Origin: Vibrio plantisponsor
GTDB taxonomy: Bacteria; Pseudomonadota; Gammaproteobacteria; Enterobacterales; Vibrionaceae
Assembly (NCBI RefSeq): GCF_013041605.1
Contig: NZ_JABEQC010000017.1
Coordinates: 1-64,000, forward strand
Length of the DNA stretch: 64,000 nt
Reading direction: 5' to 3'
Positions 35,178 to 44,118 of this stretch are shown piece after piece. How positions within the stretch are numbered: position 1 is the stretch's first letter; each line of letters starts with the position of its first letter. The notes beneath the pieces are model-generated. The model was not told where the DNA came from and did not search any database. It saw only the letters and a program-made list of their open reading frames with translations. The position numbers and the translations under genes are program-made.

Positions 35178-35590
35178 GTCGGAAGGATGCTGACACGGAA
35201 TGGATCGCTAAGGATAGTGAACTTCAGGATGAAGTTACGGTTGTTCAGGATGAATAATCGGCATGGAAAGCGAAATGGACATTGAACGGACTCATTCGTT
35301 ACTAGGATGGTAGCGACAAGGGAATGGCAATGGACACCTCTGGATGAGGAAAGGACTTAACATCAGGATGATGTCAGGGACACCGCTCAGGGAACAAGTG
35401 ATGTGAGCTAACGAGGATTGTTAGCAGATCAGGAAGATCATGGACACCGCTAGGATGGCGATGAAAGGATTGCGCTGAAGGAATACAGCACACTTATCAA
35501 GGAATAGATGCAGGGAGCACCTATTAGTAGCTGGATTGCTGCAAGTAAGACTATAACCCCGAAGGGCTCGCGCCCTCGGGGTTTTTCTTT
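35178..35590 (+). ncRNA. csrB: CsrB-type regulatory RNA that titrates CsrA
   Basis: About 413 nt without a gene but with roughly 28 GGA motifs, mostly as AGGA, CAGGAT or ATGGAC in short hairpins. It ends in a strong terminator: AACCCCGAAGGGC, loop, GCCCTCGGGGTT, then TTTCTTTTT. This is the build of CsrB/CsrC RNAs, which sequester the translational regulator CsrA. The start at 35178 is chosen because GTCGG follows a plausible -10 and resembles the E. coli csrB start. A VarA/UvrY box lies upstream. Vibrios carry several csrB paralogues; which one this is cannot be told. Confidence 0.9.
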
Positions 35591-35616
35591 TTCTGCTTAC
35601 AACTGAATCGACGATA

Positions 35617-35645
35617 TAAAAAAACCTAGCACTGAGGCTAGGTTC
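35617..35645 (-). terminator. Terminator of uvrD
   Basis: AACCTAGC pairs with GCTAGGTT across a six-base loop. On the minus strand the stem is followed by TTTTTT. It lies 23 bp after the uvrD stop and abuts the csrB terminator. Confidence 0.85.
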
Positions 35646-35667
35646 TTACTCTGTACATCAAAATCAA

Positions 35668-37842
35668 TTACATGCGTTCCAGCTTAGCGTATGCAGTGAC
35701 CAGCCATTTGATACCTTCACCGTTAAACGCAACTTGAACACGACTTTGCGGACCGCTGCCCTCGAAGTTGATGATGGTGCCTTCGCCAAACTTAGGATGA
35801 CGAACGCGAGAGCCGAGCGTAAAGCCAGTCTCATTGAAGTTCTCTTTCACAACCGTCTGGCTGAAACGACCACTGCTAGCTGGACGACTCACCTGCGCTT
35901 TCATTCGCACTTCATCCAAACATTTCTCTGGCAGTTCGCGAATAAAGCGCGAAGGTTTGTGATACTTGTCTTGTCCGTACAAACGGCGCATTTCCGCATA
36001 AGTGATGTAAAGCTTCTGCATTGCACGGGTCATGCCCACATAACACAAGCGGCGTTCTTCTTCTAAACGCCCAGCTTCTTCCGCTGACATCTGACTAGGG
36101 AACATGCCCTCTTCAACGCCAACCATGAATACCATTGGGAATTCTAGGCCTTTTGCACTGTGCAGAGTCATCAGTTGGACAGCATCATCAAATTCATCCG
36201 CCTGACCTTCACCTGATTCCAAAGCAGCATGAGTCAAGAATGCCGTCAGCAATGTCATCTCTTCTGCTTCTTCCGGCTTTTCGAACTGACGAGTGGCCGT
36301 TACCAGCTCCTCTAAGTTCTCAATACGCGCCTTCGACTTTTCGCCTTTCTCTTGCTGGTACATTTCAAACAGACCGGAAGTTTTAATCACATGGTCAGTT
36401 TGCTCATGCAAAGACATTTCAGCGCTGTCATCTTCTAGTGCATTAACCAATTCAACAAAGCGGCCAAGGGCTGACGCTGCGCGACCTGTTAACACTTTCT
36501 CTTCTAACAACAGAACACTGGCATCCCATAAGGTGCAGCCACGGTCACGAGCGGCAAAACGAATGGTATCCAAGGTTTTATCGCCTAAGCCACGAGTGGG
36601 TGTATTCACCACACGCTCAAATGCACTGTCATCATTACGGTTAGCCATTAAGCGCAGGTAACTCAGAGCATCTTTGATTTCCTGACGTTCGAAGAATCGC
36701 ATACCACCGTAAATTCGGTATGCCAAACCCGCCTGAATTAATGCTTCTTCCAGTACACGTGACTGGGCGTTGTTACGATACAGAATTGCGGTGTCTTCCA
36801 GAGCACCACCATCTTCATGCCACGCTTTAATTTTACCGACCACAAATCGTGCTTCATCCAGCTCGTTATAGGCTGAATAAACTGAGATAGGCTCACCTTC
36901 GACACCATCTGTCCAAAGCTCTTTACCCATACGCTCGCTGTTATTGGCAATCAGAGTGTTTGAAGCTTCAAGGATAGTTTTCGTCGAACGGTAGTTTTGT
37001 TCCAGACGAATGGTATTCACGCTCGGGAATTCCTGCGTAAATTTTTCGATGTTCTCAACCTTCGCGCCGCGCCAGCCATAAATCGACTGGTCATCATCAC
37101 CGACGATCATCACGTGAGTATCTTTGCCCGTCATCAAACGCAGCCAAGCGTATTGAATGTTGTTGGTATCTTGAAATTCGTCGACCAAAATATGTTTAAA
37201 GCGAGCTTGATAATGTTCGCGGATATGCTTGTTATCACGCAATAACTCTAACGTTCGCAGCAAGATCTCAGCAAAGTCGACCAATCCAGCACGATCACAC
37301 GCATCTTGATAGGCAGTATAAATCTGTACATAAGTCTGAGTGATAGGATCGCGGTACGAATCAATATGTGCTGGACGTAAACCTTCATCTTTTTTGCCGT
37401 TAATCCACCACGATACCTGACGCGCTTGCCACTGCTTCTCGTCCAAGTTTTGTGCTTTTATCAGACGGCGCAACAAACGCATTTGATCTTCAGAATCAAT
37501 AATTTGGAAATCTTCTTGCAGCTTCGCATCCAGATAATGTGCACGCAGAATTCGGTGACAGATACCGTGAAAAGTACCATTCCACATGCCAGATGAACTG
37601 CCCATCATCAGCTCTTCAATTCGACCACGCATTTCCGCAGCAGCTTTATTGGTAAAGGTCACCGACATAATTGAGAACGGTGACGCCTGCTCTACCGATA
37701 ATAACCAAGCGATACGGTGTACCAGAACCCGCGTTTTACCACTGCCCGCACCAGCCAACACTAGTAGGTTTTCAAGTGGTGCAGCAACTGCTTCGCGTTG
37801 TTTGTCGTTTAAACCGTCGAGTAAAAGAGAAGGATCCATCAT
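35668..37842 (-). CDS. uvrD: DNA helicase II UvrD
   Basis: A 724-residue SF1A 3'-5' helicase for mismatch and nucleotide-excision repair. It has Walker A AGAGSGKTRVLVHRI, motif II LVDEFQDTN, GDDDQSIYGWRGA, and the late motifs QLMTLHSAKGLEFP and YVGMTRAM. The C-terminal Tudor-like tail (VRHPKFGEGTIINFEG) is present. Two adjacent ATGs start it. An SOS-like box lies 10 bp upstream. It is distinct from the second helicase of this family in the window, rep at 59406. Confidence 0.97.
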   Translation of the reverse strand: MMDPSLLLDGLNDKQREAVAAPLENLLVLAGAGSGKTRVLVHRIAWLLSVEQASPFSIMSVTFTNKAAAEMRGRIEELMMGSSSGMWNGTFHGICHRILRAHYLDAKLQEDFQIIDSEDQMRLLRRLIKAQNLDEKQWQARQVSWWINGKKDEGLRPAHIDSYRDPITQTYVQIYTAYQDACDRAGLVDFAEILLRTLELLRDNKHIREHYQARFKHILVDEFQDTNNIQYAWLRLMTGKDTHVMIVGDDDQSIYGWRGAKVENIEKFTQEFPSVNTIRLEQNYRSTKTILEASNTLIANNSERMGKELWTDGVEGEPISVYSAYNELDEARFVVGKIKAWHEDGGALEDTAILYRNNAQSRVLEEALIQAGLAYRIYGGMRFFERQEIKDALSYLRLMANRNDDSAFERVVNTPTRGLGDKTLDTIRFAARDRGCTLWDASVLLLEEKVLTGRAASALGRFVELVNALEDDSAEMSLHEQTDHVIKTSGLFEMYQQEKGEKSKARIENLEELVTATRQFEKPEEAEEMTLLTAFLTHAALESGEGQADEFDDAVQLMTLHSAKGLEFPMVFMVGVEEGMFPSQMSAEEAGRLEEERRLCYVGMTRAMQKLYITYAEMRRLYGQDKYHKPSRFIRELPEKCLDEVRMKAQVSRPASSGRFSQTVVKENFNETGFTLGSRVRHPKFGEGTIINFEGSGPQSRVQVAFNGEGIKWLVTAYAKLERM

Positions 37843-37852
37843 GGCTAGGCTA

Positions 37853-37868
37853 CTGGTTATTTATACAT
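37853..37868 (-). promoter_or_regulatory. Probable SOS (LexA) box upstream of uvrD
   Basis: CTGGTTATTTATACAT, within TACTGG...ATACATAA, matches the 20-bp LexA consensus at about 15 positions. The final CAG is CAT. It lies 10 bp before the uvrD start. E. coli uvrD is SOS-controlled, which raises the odds. Confidence 0.5.
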
Positions 37869-38097
37869 AATGACGACGATTATAACCCTAAAATCGACCG
37901 AGATGCTCGTTAAACAAGCCATTTTATTTGCAGAGATTTCTGGCTCAAGTAAAAATAATTGAAGTTTTTTTGCTCATAGATTGCTAAAAAATTCATTCGC
38001 TTAGCGTACTTTCACCCTCAATTAGTCTATTTTTTATTCCATTCATTGAAAGTTTTTCTCAGTCCTTCCTCTCTTTTCTAATAAGCAAGCTCAACGA

Positions 38098-38112
38098 TTA
38101 ACAAGTTGTTAA
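38098..38112. promoter_or_regulatory. Perfect 15-bp palindrome upstream of the bufferin operon
   Basis: TTAACAAGTTGTTAA is a perfect inverted repeat around a central G. It ends 37 bp before the precursor start codon. It is a candidate operator for the operon; the regulator is unknown. The rest of 37869-38149 shows no gene. Confidence 0.5.
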
Positions 38113-38149
38113 CTTGCGAAATCAGGTAAGAACCATTCATGAGGAAGTG

Positions 38150-38413
38150 ATGATGAAAAAATCAAATTTGGCGGTAGCGGCAGCAGTAACAAGCTTACTT
38201 GCAGTAGGCGGAACAATGTTAACAGCGACTTCAGCGTTCGCAGCAGATCAGGAAAAATGCTACGGCGTGGCGAAAGCAGGCCAAAACGACTGTGCGACGA
38301 AAATGAGTTCATGCGCTGGGACATCGAAAAAAGATGGTCAGAAAGATGCTTTCGTTGTCGTACCTAAAGGCTTGTGCGGCAAACTTTCTGGCGGAAGCAC
38401 TATGTCTTCTTAA
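38150..38413 (+). CDS. bufA: Bufferin-type RiPP precursor (DUF2282)
   Basis: An 87-residue peptide. An N-terminal Sec signal (about residues 1-31, ending SAFA) is followed by a mature part with four conserved cysteines (37, 48, 55, 76) in the DUF2282 spacing: EKCYGVAKAGQNDC, SSCAG, and VPKGLCGKL. Family members are reported as long ribosomal peptides whose cysteines are turned into thiooxazoles to bind copper, then exported by Sec. GAGGAAGTG directly precedes the ATG at 38150. The frame is open upstream but without signal. It leads the bufABCD-type operon. Confidence 0.9.
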   Translation: MMKKSNLAVAAAVTSLLAVGGTMLTATSAFAADQEKCYGVAKAGQNDCATKMSSCAGTSKKDGQKDAFVVVPKGLCGKLSGGSTMSS

Positions 38414-38516
38414 TGTTTTAAAACCATAGATAAGTGGTGCACTAAGCTCAGCAAGCGCACCACTTTCCTTCCCTTCCACTGCTTAGCAAACTCACAACAA
38501 ATCTAACGGAGGTTTC

Positions 38517-39362
38517 ATGCTGCATAACCAAGTAGGTGTAGGCTTGCGGTCTCCCCATCTCAACTATTTTTTAGAGCAACCACCACAAGTGAGTTGGTTA
38601 GAAATTCACAGCGAAAACTATTTTTCTCCCCACTCGGTTGCCCGTAATCAGCTGCGTAGCATTCGTAATAATCATCAGATTAGCTGTCATGGCATAGGTC
38701 TTTCATTGGGTTCAGTACAAGGCATCAACACCACTCATTTACAACAACTTAAGGCATTGATCGACGAGGTTCAGCCACTTTTCGTTTCCGATCATTTAAG
38801 CTGGAGCGAAAATGGCGGTCACTATTTCAATGACTTACTGCCTTTGCCATACACCGAAGAAGCGTTGGAGGTGTTTTGTCGTAATGTGCTTACTGTGCAG
38901 GACGCCATAAAGCGCCCGATTCTGATTGAAAACCCTTCTAGCTATTTGCAGTTTAACCACTCCACCATTTCAGAGTGGGAATTTCTGGTACAAGTACAAC
39001 AACGCACCGAATGCCGTTTGTTGCTCGATTTGAATAATGTACATGTTTCTGCTTTCAATCATGGTTTTAGCGGCCAAACCTATATTGATTCTATTCCTGC
39101 GCATGCCGTTGACGAAATTCACCTTGCCGGCTTTTCGATTAACACACTTGCCGAAGGGGAAATATGGATAGATACCCACAGTAAACCGGTATCTGCTGAA
39201 GTGTGGCAACTCTACCAACTCTGGTGTGAGAAACACGGCAGCCGAAGAACTTTGATTGAATGGGATTTAGACATTCCAGATGTTGAAATTCTGCTAGCGG
39301 AAGCAAACAAAGCTAGCGAGATGCTCACAAGGCTCGACTCGATGAGAAGGAAAGCATCATGA
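38517..39362 (+). CDS. bufB: MNIO-family (DUF692) RiPP-modifying enzyme
   Basis: A 281-residue TIM-barrel oxidative enzyme related to MbnB of methanobactin synthesis. Candidate iron ligands: His58 in HGIGLSLG, Glu139 in ENPSSY, Asp171 and Asn174/His176 in LLDLNNVH, His202 in DEIHLAGF, Asp219 and His221 in WIDTHSKP. The family holds two or three iron ions and rewrites cysteines of a partner peptide. AACGGAGGTTTC gives a strong ribosome-binding site. It lies 103 bp after the DUF2282 precursor and shares an ATGA overlap with the DUF2063 gene, which defines its partner. Confidence 0.9.
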   Translation: MLHNQVGVGLRSPHLNYFLEQPPQVSWLEIHSENYFSPHSVARNQLRSIRNNHQISCHGIGLSLGSVQGINTTHLQQLKALIDEVQPLFVSDHLSWSENGGHYFNDLLPLPYTEEALEVFCRNVLTVQDAIKRPILIENPSSYLQFNHSTISEWEFLVQVQQRTECRLLLDLNNVHVSAFNHGFSGQTYIDSIPAHAVDEIHLAGFSINTLAEGEIWIDTHSKPVSAEVWQLYQLWCEKHGSRRTLIEWDLDIPDVEILLAEANKASEMLTRLDSMRRKAS

Positions 39363-40141
39363 GCTTTGGATTAGCCCAACCACTTGGATTAGCGGAGCTA
39401 CAGGCAACCTTTGCTGAGAGCTTGCGTTATCAAGCACAGGGAGAGGCGTGCGATATCATCGGCGGACGATTTAGCGCTGAAGAGAGACTGCAAATCTACC
39501 GCAATAATTTTGTCATGAGTTTAACGGAAGTCATGCAAGCTACCTACCCAATGCTTACAGAGGTATTAGGAGAGGAATGTTTTAACGCACTATCTCGTGA
39601 ATATATCCTTCGCTCACCGCCCACAGAAGGTAACGTTAGTCATTATGGAAACCATTTTGATGATGTGATCAGCCAGTTTGAGCAAGTCACCGACGCCGCA
39701 CCGTATGCAAGTGATTTAGCGCGTTTTGAATGGGCGTTAGATAAAGCTCAACAAACGTTTGGACAGAGCGAAAAGCGGTCACTGCAACCACTGGAAGCCA
39801 TACATACCCTTTCTGAGCAACAGCACCCCAACGTAATTCTTCATCTTGATTCTTGGATTTTCCCGTTTACATCCAAGTTCGCCTTATTCGATCTCCAAAG
39901 AGCATTTAGCCAACAAAATTTCGACAACCTGATTCTGAATAACGCTCAATCAGGAGTCATAGCTTGTGATGAATATGGTCGGCCTTGGGCGAAAGAGTTA
40001 AACAACCAAGAATACCAATTGTTGTTGAATCTCAGCAGCGAAATACCACTAGGTAGAATCCAACCCGAAGCACTGGCCGCGTTGCCGTCACTGTTCGCAC
40101 TCAATATCGTTGCCGGTTTCTCATTGGCAAACCCTCACTAG
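39359..40141 (+). CDS. bufC: DUF2063 partner protein of the MNIO enzyme
   Basis: A 260-residue protein. The N-terminal DUF2063 domain includes RLQIYRNNFVMSLTEVMQATYP and YILRSPPTEGNVSHYG, both typical. Relatives (such as MbnC-like proteins) bind the precursor and the iron enzyme to form the active complex. It overlaps bufB by 4 bp (ATGA). The C-terminal half is helical with no motif I recognise. Confidence in the family is good; details of contact are inferred. Confidence 0.88.
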   Translation: MSFGLAQPLGLAELQATFAESLRYQAQGEACDIIGGRFSAEERLQIYRNNFVMSLTEVMQATYPMLTEVLGEECFNALSREYILRSPPTEGNVSHYGNHFDDVISQFEQVTDAAPYASDLARFEWALDKAQQTFGQSEKRSLQPLEAIHTLSEQQHPNVILHLDSWIFPFTSKFALFDLQRAFSQQNFDNLILNNAQSGVIACDEYGRPWAKELNNQEYQLLLNLSSEIPLGRIQPEALAALPSLFALNIVAGFSLANPH

Positions 40142-40151
40142 GAGTTTCTGT

Positions 40152-40616
40152 ATGATATCCGTGATTGCTCGCCTCAACCAATCTATAGAATGGTTTACCG
40201 CACAGCTCGCACCTGTCGTATTGCTGATCTGCCGCTTCTGGGTAGGTTGGGTGTTTTTTAACTCAGGACTGACGAAAATAACCACGTGGAATAGCACTCT
40301 ATTCCTGTTTGAGTTGGAGTACCAAGTTCCTTTTATCTCATGGAAATTAGCAGCTTATCTCGCAACTGCAGCGGAATTGGTTATTCCGATATTTCTTGTT
40401 TTAGGACTGTTTGGCAGGATCAGCGCTCTCGCACTTTTCGCGGTGAATGCCATCGCCGTTATCTCATACCCGCTGTTGTGGGAGAGAGGATTCTATGATC
40501 ATCAACTGTGGGGAATGATGATGTTAACCGTGATTGTGTGGGGGCCTGGTGCTTTATCCATTGATCGATGGCTTGAGCGGAAACGCGTTACTGTGACAGC
40601 TCGTCATGAATACTGA
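40152..40616 (+). CDS. bufD: DoxX-family membrane protein of the bufferin operon
   Basis: A 154-residue inner-membrane protein with four helices. The stretch LLICRFWVGWVFFNSGLTKI is the classic DoxX start. The frame is open from 40110, but the ATG at 40152 follows CTAGGAGTTTCTGT and lies 10 bp after bufC. DoxX proteins are regular members of DUF2282-DUF692-DUF2063 operons, where they may deal with thiol or redox state at the membrane; the exact role is not known. Its 3' end overlaps an antiparallel lipoprotein gene by 29 bp. Confidence 0.85.
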   Translation: MISVIARLNQSIEWFTAQLAPVVLLICRFWVGWVFFNSGLTKITTWNSTLFLFELEYQVPFISWKLAAYLATAAELVIPIFLVLGLFGRISALALFAVNAIAVISYPLLWERGFYDHQLWGMMMLTVIVWGPGALSIDRWLERKRVTVTARHEY

Positions 40617-40797
40617 TCACGGCATCTCGTGACGCATGGCCAATCGCTTTGGTGGTATCTCTGGTTGCATGTCCCACTGCGGTTGTTGCATCTCGTGTCG
40701 CGTGACCAATTTCTTTACCCGCTTGCTTCATTTCAGCGCATCCCAGAAGGGAAAATGTGGCAGTTAAAGAACAAATTAGTAGGTTACGGCGCGTCAT
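40588..40797 (-). CDS. Small lipoprotein with three 11-residue repeats
   Basis: A 69-residue protein. A lipobox (LLGC, Cys20) follows a hydrophobic signal segment. The mature part has three 11-residue repeats: GHATRDATTAV, GHATRDTTKAI, GHASRDAVISI. This hendecad pattern suggests an amphipathic helix or coiled coil like stress-type LEA proteins. AAGGAGAGAATA precedes the ATG, so it is likely expressed. No homologue is recognised. It is antiparallel to the bufferin operon and shares 29 bp with the DoxX gene. Confidence 0.78.
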   Translation of the reverse strand: MTRRNLLICSLTATFSLLGCAEMKQAGKEIGHATRDATTAVGHATRDTTKAIGHASRDAVISIHDELSQ

Positions 40798-40832
40798 TAT
40801 TCTCTCCTTTTCAATACCAAAACCACTCTAAC

Positions 40833-40862
40833 AAATAACCCTGCTTGATAAAGCAGGGTTAT
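40833..40862 (-). terminator. Terminator between prlC and the small lipoprotein gene
   Basis: ATAACCCTGCTT, loop GATA, AAGCAGGGTTAT form a perfect 12-bp stem. On the minus strand it is followed by TTGTTAG, a weak T-run. It sits 40 bp after the prlC stop. Confidence 0.72.
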
Positions 40863-40899
40863 GTTAATTATTGAACTGAATAACTCAAATCAGTAGAAC

Positions 40900-42942
40900 T
40901 TAAGCAGCAATACCTGAGTGACGTAGCAAGGCGTCGATTTGTGGCTCACGACCACGGAAGCGCTTGAACAACTCCATAGGCTCTTCACTACCGCCCATTT
41001 CAAGAATGTTATTTAAGAAACTTGCACCCGTTTCCGCATTGAAGATACCTTCCTCTTCAAAGCGCGAGAACGCATCTGCTGATAACACTTCTGCCCATAG
41101 GTAGCTGTAGTAACCCGCACTGTAGCCACCAGCAAAAATGTGGCTGAAGCTGTGTGAGAAACGGTTCCACTCAAGACTTGGCAATACTGCTACTTTCTTC
41201 TTAACTTCTGCTAAGGTTTCCAGCACTTGAGGACCCACTTCTGGGTCATAAGTAGTATGCAGAGTGAAGTCGAACAGTCCGAATTCAAGCTGACGCAAAA
41301 TAAACATACCTGACTGGAAGTTTTTCGCTGCCAACATGTTGTCGAGCATCTCTTTCGGTAAAGGTTCGCCTGTTTCGTAGTGACCAGAAATAAATGCCAG
41401 TGCCTCTTCTTCCCAGCACCAGTTTTCTAGGAACTGACTTGGTAGTTCAACCGCATCCCAAGGCACACCGTTGATACCTGAAACAGAGCTAACATCTACC
41501 TGAGTCAGCATATGGTGGATACCGTGACCCGTTTCGTGGAACAGAGTCACCACTTCATCATGAGTAAACAGTGCTGGCTTATCACCCACTGGGCGGTTGA
41601 AGTTACACGTCAAATAGGCCACAGGCGTTTGTAGCTCACCATTGGCATTGATACGACGAACGCGACACTCGTCCATCCACGCCCCACCTCGTTTATGTTC
41701 ACGAGCGTAAAGGTCAAGATAGAAGCTGCCACGCAGCACATCATTGCTATCAAAAATATCGAAGAAACGCACCGACTCATGCCAAGTATCTACACCTTCG
41801 CGCTCTTGTACTTGCATGCCGAAGACACGCTTCAGTACTTCAAACAAGCCTGAAACCACTTTGTTTTCTGGGAAGTAAGGACGCAGCTCTTCATCAGATA
41901 TCTTAAACAGTTTCTGTTTTTGCTTTTCGCTGTAGTAAGCGATATCCCACAATTCAAACGAAGTCACACCAAACTCTTGCTCAGCAAATTCACGCAGCTC
42001 TTGAACTTCGCGTTCACCTTGTGGTTTCACTTTCGTGGCTAGATTGTTCAAGAAGCTCAGAACCTGATCTGGCGTTTCTGCCATTTTGGTTGCCAGAGAT
42101 TTTTCGCTGTAAGTGTTGAAACCCAGCATACGAGCCACTTCATAACGCAGTTTCAGCAACTCAGCGATGTTCTCGGTGTTGTCCCATTTGCCCGCATTCG
42201 GACCACGGTCTGACGCGCGCGTTACGTAAGCTTCGTAAAGTTCTTTGCGCAGCGCTTGGTTATCACAGTAAGTCATTACAGGTAGGTAAGAAGGGATATC
42301 CAAAGTTAACAAGTAACCTTCAAGACCTTTGCCTTCTGCCGCGGCTTGAGCCGCCGCCAGCGCTGATTCCGGCATGCCTGCCAGTTCGTTTTTATCGGTA
42401 ATGTGCTTAGTCCAACCCATGGTGGCATCAAGTACATTATTCGAGAACTTAGAACCCAGCTCAGACATGCGCTTGCTGATTTCGCCATAACGCTTTTGTT
42501 CTGCTTTAGGTAAACCGATACCAGACAATTCAAAGTCACGTAGTGCATCTTTAATGGTTTTCTTCTGCGCCTGACTCAGCGTTGCAAAAGCCTCACTGTT
42601 CTTGATTGCTTTATACGCTTCAAACAAACCTTTGTGCTGACCAACCCAAGTTCCATATTCAGACAGAATTGGTAAGCAGCTTTCATAAGCTTCACGCAAT
42701 TCGTCACTGTTCATCACTGAGTTCATATGGCTCACTGGTGACCATAAACGACTCAAGCGATCATCCACTTCTTCGATAGGTGCAATAACATTTTCCCAAG
42801 TTGGTTGTATATTACCTTCAAGTACCTGTTCAATCTTTGCACGGCAATCTTCTATTGCCTGTTCAACCGCTGGCTTTACGTGCTCCGGCTTAATCTCTGA
42901 AAACGGAGGCAAATCCGTAAAGCTAAGAAGTGGATTAGACAT
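40900..42942 (-). CDS. prlC: Oligopeptidase A PrlC
   Basis: A 680-residue cytoplasmic zinc metallopeptidase of family M3 that degrades short peptides, including cleaved signal peptides. The zinc site HETGHGIHH (HExxH, about residue 470) and a downstream glutamate are intact; LPSQFLENWCWEE is the typical M3 motif that follows. The length equals the E. coli protein. AAAAGGAACG precedes the ATG. It is divergent from rlmJ; in E. coli prlC is likewise beside rlmJ. Confidence 0.97.
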   Translation of the reverse strand: MSNPLLSFTDLPPFSEIKPEHVKPAVEQAIEDCRAKIEQVLEGNIQPTWENVIAPIEEVDDRLSRLWSPVSHMNSVMNSDELREAYESCLPILSEYGTWVGQHKGLFEAYKAIKNSEAFATLSQAQKKTIKDALRDFELSGIGLPKAEQKRYGEISKRMSELGSKFSNNVLDATMGWTKHITDKNELAGMPESALAAAQAAAEGKGLEGYLLTLDIPSYLPVMTYCDNQALRKELYEAYVTRASDRGPNAGKWDNTENIAELLKLRYEVARMLGFNTYSEKSLATKMAETPDQVLSFLNNLATKVKPQGEREVQELREFAEQEFGVTSFELWDIAYYSEKQKQKLFKISDEELRPYFPENKVVSGLFEVLKRVFGMQVQEREGVDTWHESVRFFDIFDSNDVLRGSFYLDLYAREHKRGGAWMDECRVRRINANGELQTPVAYLTCNFNRPVGDKPALFTHDEVVTLFHETGHGIHHMLTQVDVSSVSGINGVPWDAVELPSQFLENWCWEEEALAFISGHYETGEPLPKEMLDNMLAAKNFQSGMFILRQLEFGLFDFTLHTTYDPEVGPQVLETLAEVKKKVAVLPSLEWNRFSHSFSHIFAGGYSAGYYSYLWAEVLSADAFSRFEEEGIFNAETGASFLNNILEMGGSEEPMELFKRFRGREPQIDALLRHSGIAA

Positions 42943-43148
42943 AAAACGTTCCTTTTTATGAAAAATAGTGAGGATGAAATATCCTCGTCTGTTAGGTTAA
43001 TAAATATAGGTAGGAAGGTGAATTTTCAAGAGTAGCGTCAATTCAATACAATTCGAAATGTGTCTAGACCCACCTCAACATACAATTTTGGGTGTATAAT
43101 TAGCCGCATTCGTTTTTCCATATTCAGCCATAAGTTAGAGAGCGACAC

Positions 43149-43988
43149 TTGTTAAGTTATCGACACAGTTTCCATGCAGGAAACCACGCAGATGTAGTGA
43201 AACACATCGTACAAAGCTTAATCCTCAATGCACTACAGCAAAAAGATAAACCATTTGTTTATCACGATACTCACTCCGGTGTGGGCCGCTACGACTTAAC
43301 TCATGAGTGGTCGGAAAAAACGGGTGAATACAAACAAGGTATTGCTCGTATTTGGCAACAATATAATGTGCCAGAAGACATTCAAAGCTACCTTGATGCT
43401 ATCAAAGTCCTTAACCAAGGCGATGAACTGCGTTACTACCCAGGTTCGCCTCGCGTGGCACGTGCTCACCTGCGCCCGCAAGACCGCATGGTATTAACCG
43501 AGTTACACCCGAGTGATTACCCACTGTTGGAACAGGAATTCGATCGTGATCGCCAAGTGTCGATTTACAAAGAAGACGGTTTTCAACGCCTGAAAGCAAG
43601 CTTGCCACCGCAAGAGCGTCGTGGTCTGGTGCTGATCGACCCACCTTACGAACTGGCTAAAGAGTACCGAGACGTGGTGAATGCCATTGCACAAAGCTAC
43701 AAGCGCTGGGCAACGGGCATCTATGCGATTTGGTATCCAGTGGTTAACCGCTGTGATATTGAAGATATGATTGAAGGTCTGGAAAATTTAGGTATCACTA
43801 AAATTTTGCAAATCGAGCTGGGTGTCTCTCCTGATACCAACGAGCGCGGCATGACAGCATCGGGCATGATTGTTATCAACCCGCCATGGAAGCTTGAAAG
43901 CCAAATGAAAGAAATCCTGCCGTTTTTAAAACAAGCAATTGCGCCAGCGACAGGTCACTACAAAGTGGAATGGATTGTTCCGGAATAA
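43149..43988 (+). CDS. rlmJ: 23S rRNA (adenine-2030-N6)-methyltransferase RlmJ
   Basis: A 279-residue methyltransferase with the family start LSYRHSFHAGNHADVVKH and catalytic LVLIDPPYE (DPPY). The start codon is a TTG at 43149; the conserved N-terminus begins with MLSYRHS in relatives, so no other start is credible. GAGAGCGACAC sits in front as a modest ribosome-binding site. It is divergent from prlC and followed by gor after 130 bp. Confidence 0.95.
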   Translation: MLSYRHSFHAGNHADVVKHIVQSLILNALQQKDKPFVYHDTHSGVGRYDLTHEWSEKTGEYKQGIARIWQQYNVPEDIQSYLDAIKVLNQGDELRYYPGSPRVARAHLRPQDRMVLTELHPSDYPLLEQEFDRDRQVSIYKEDGFQRLKASLPPQERRGLVLIDPPYELAKEYRDVVNAIAQSYKRWATGIYAIWYPVVNRCDIEDMIEGLENLGITKILQIELGVSPDTNERGMTASGMIVINPPWKLESQMKEILPFLKQAIAPATGHYKVEWIVPE

Positions 43989-44118
43989 CTTGCTCAAGTT
44001 TTTCCATGGGGTAACTTGTGATCTCACGGTTTACCCCAACTATTTAGCTATGCCCTAATAAATAATGGCTCCCTGCTTAATCTTACTGGCGAGCGATCAA
44101 AGAAAAATGGAGAAAGTA

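Noticed and set aside
35079..35285. A 68-residue open frame at the start of csrB
   Set aside because: It spans the promoter and the first hairpins of the RNA, with no ribosome-binding site.
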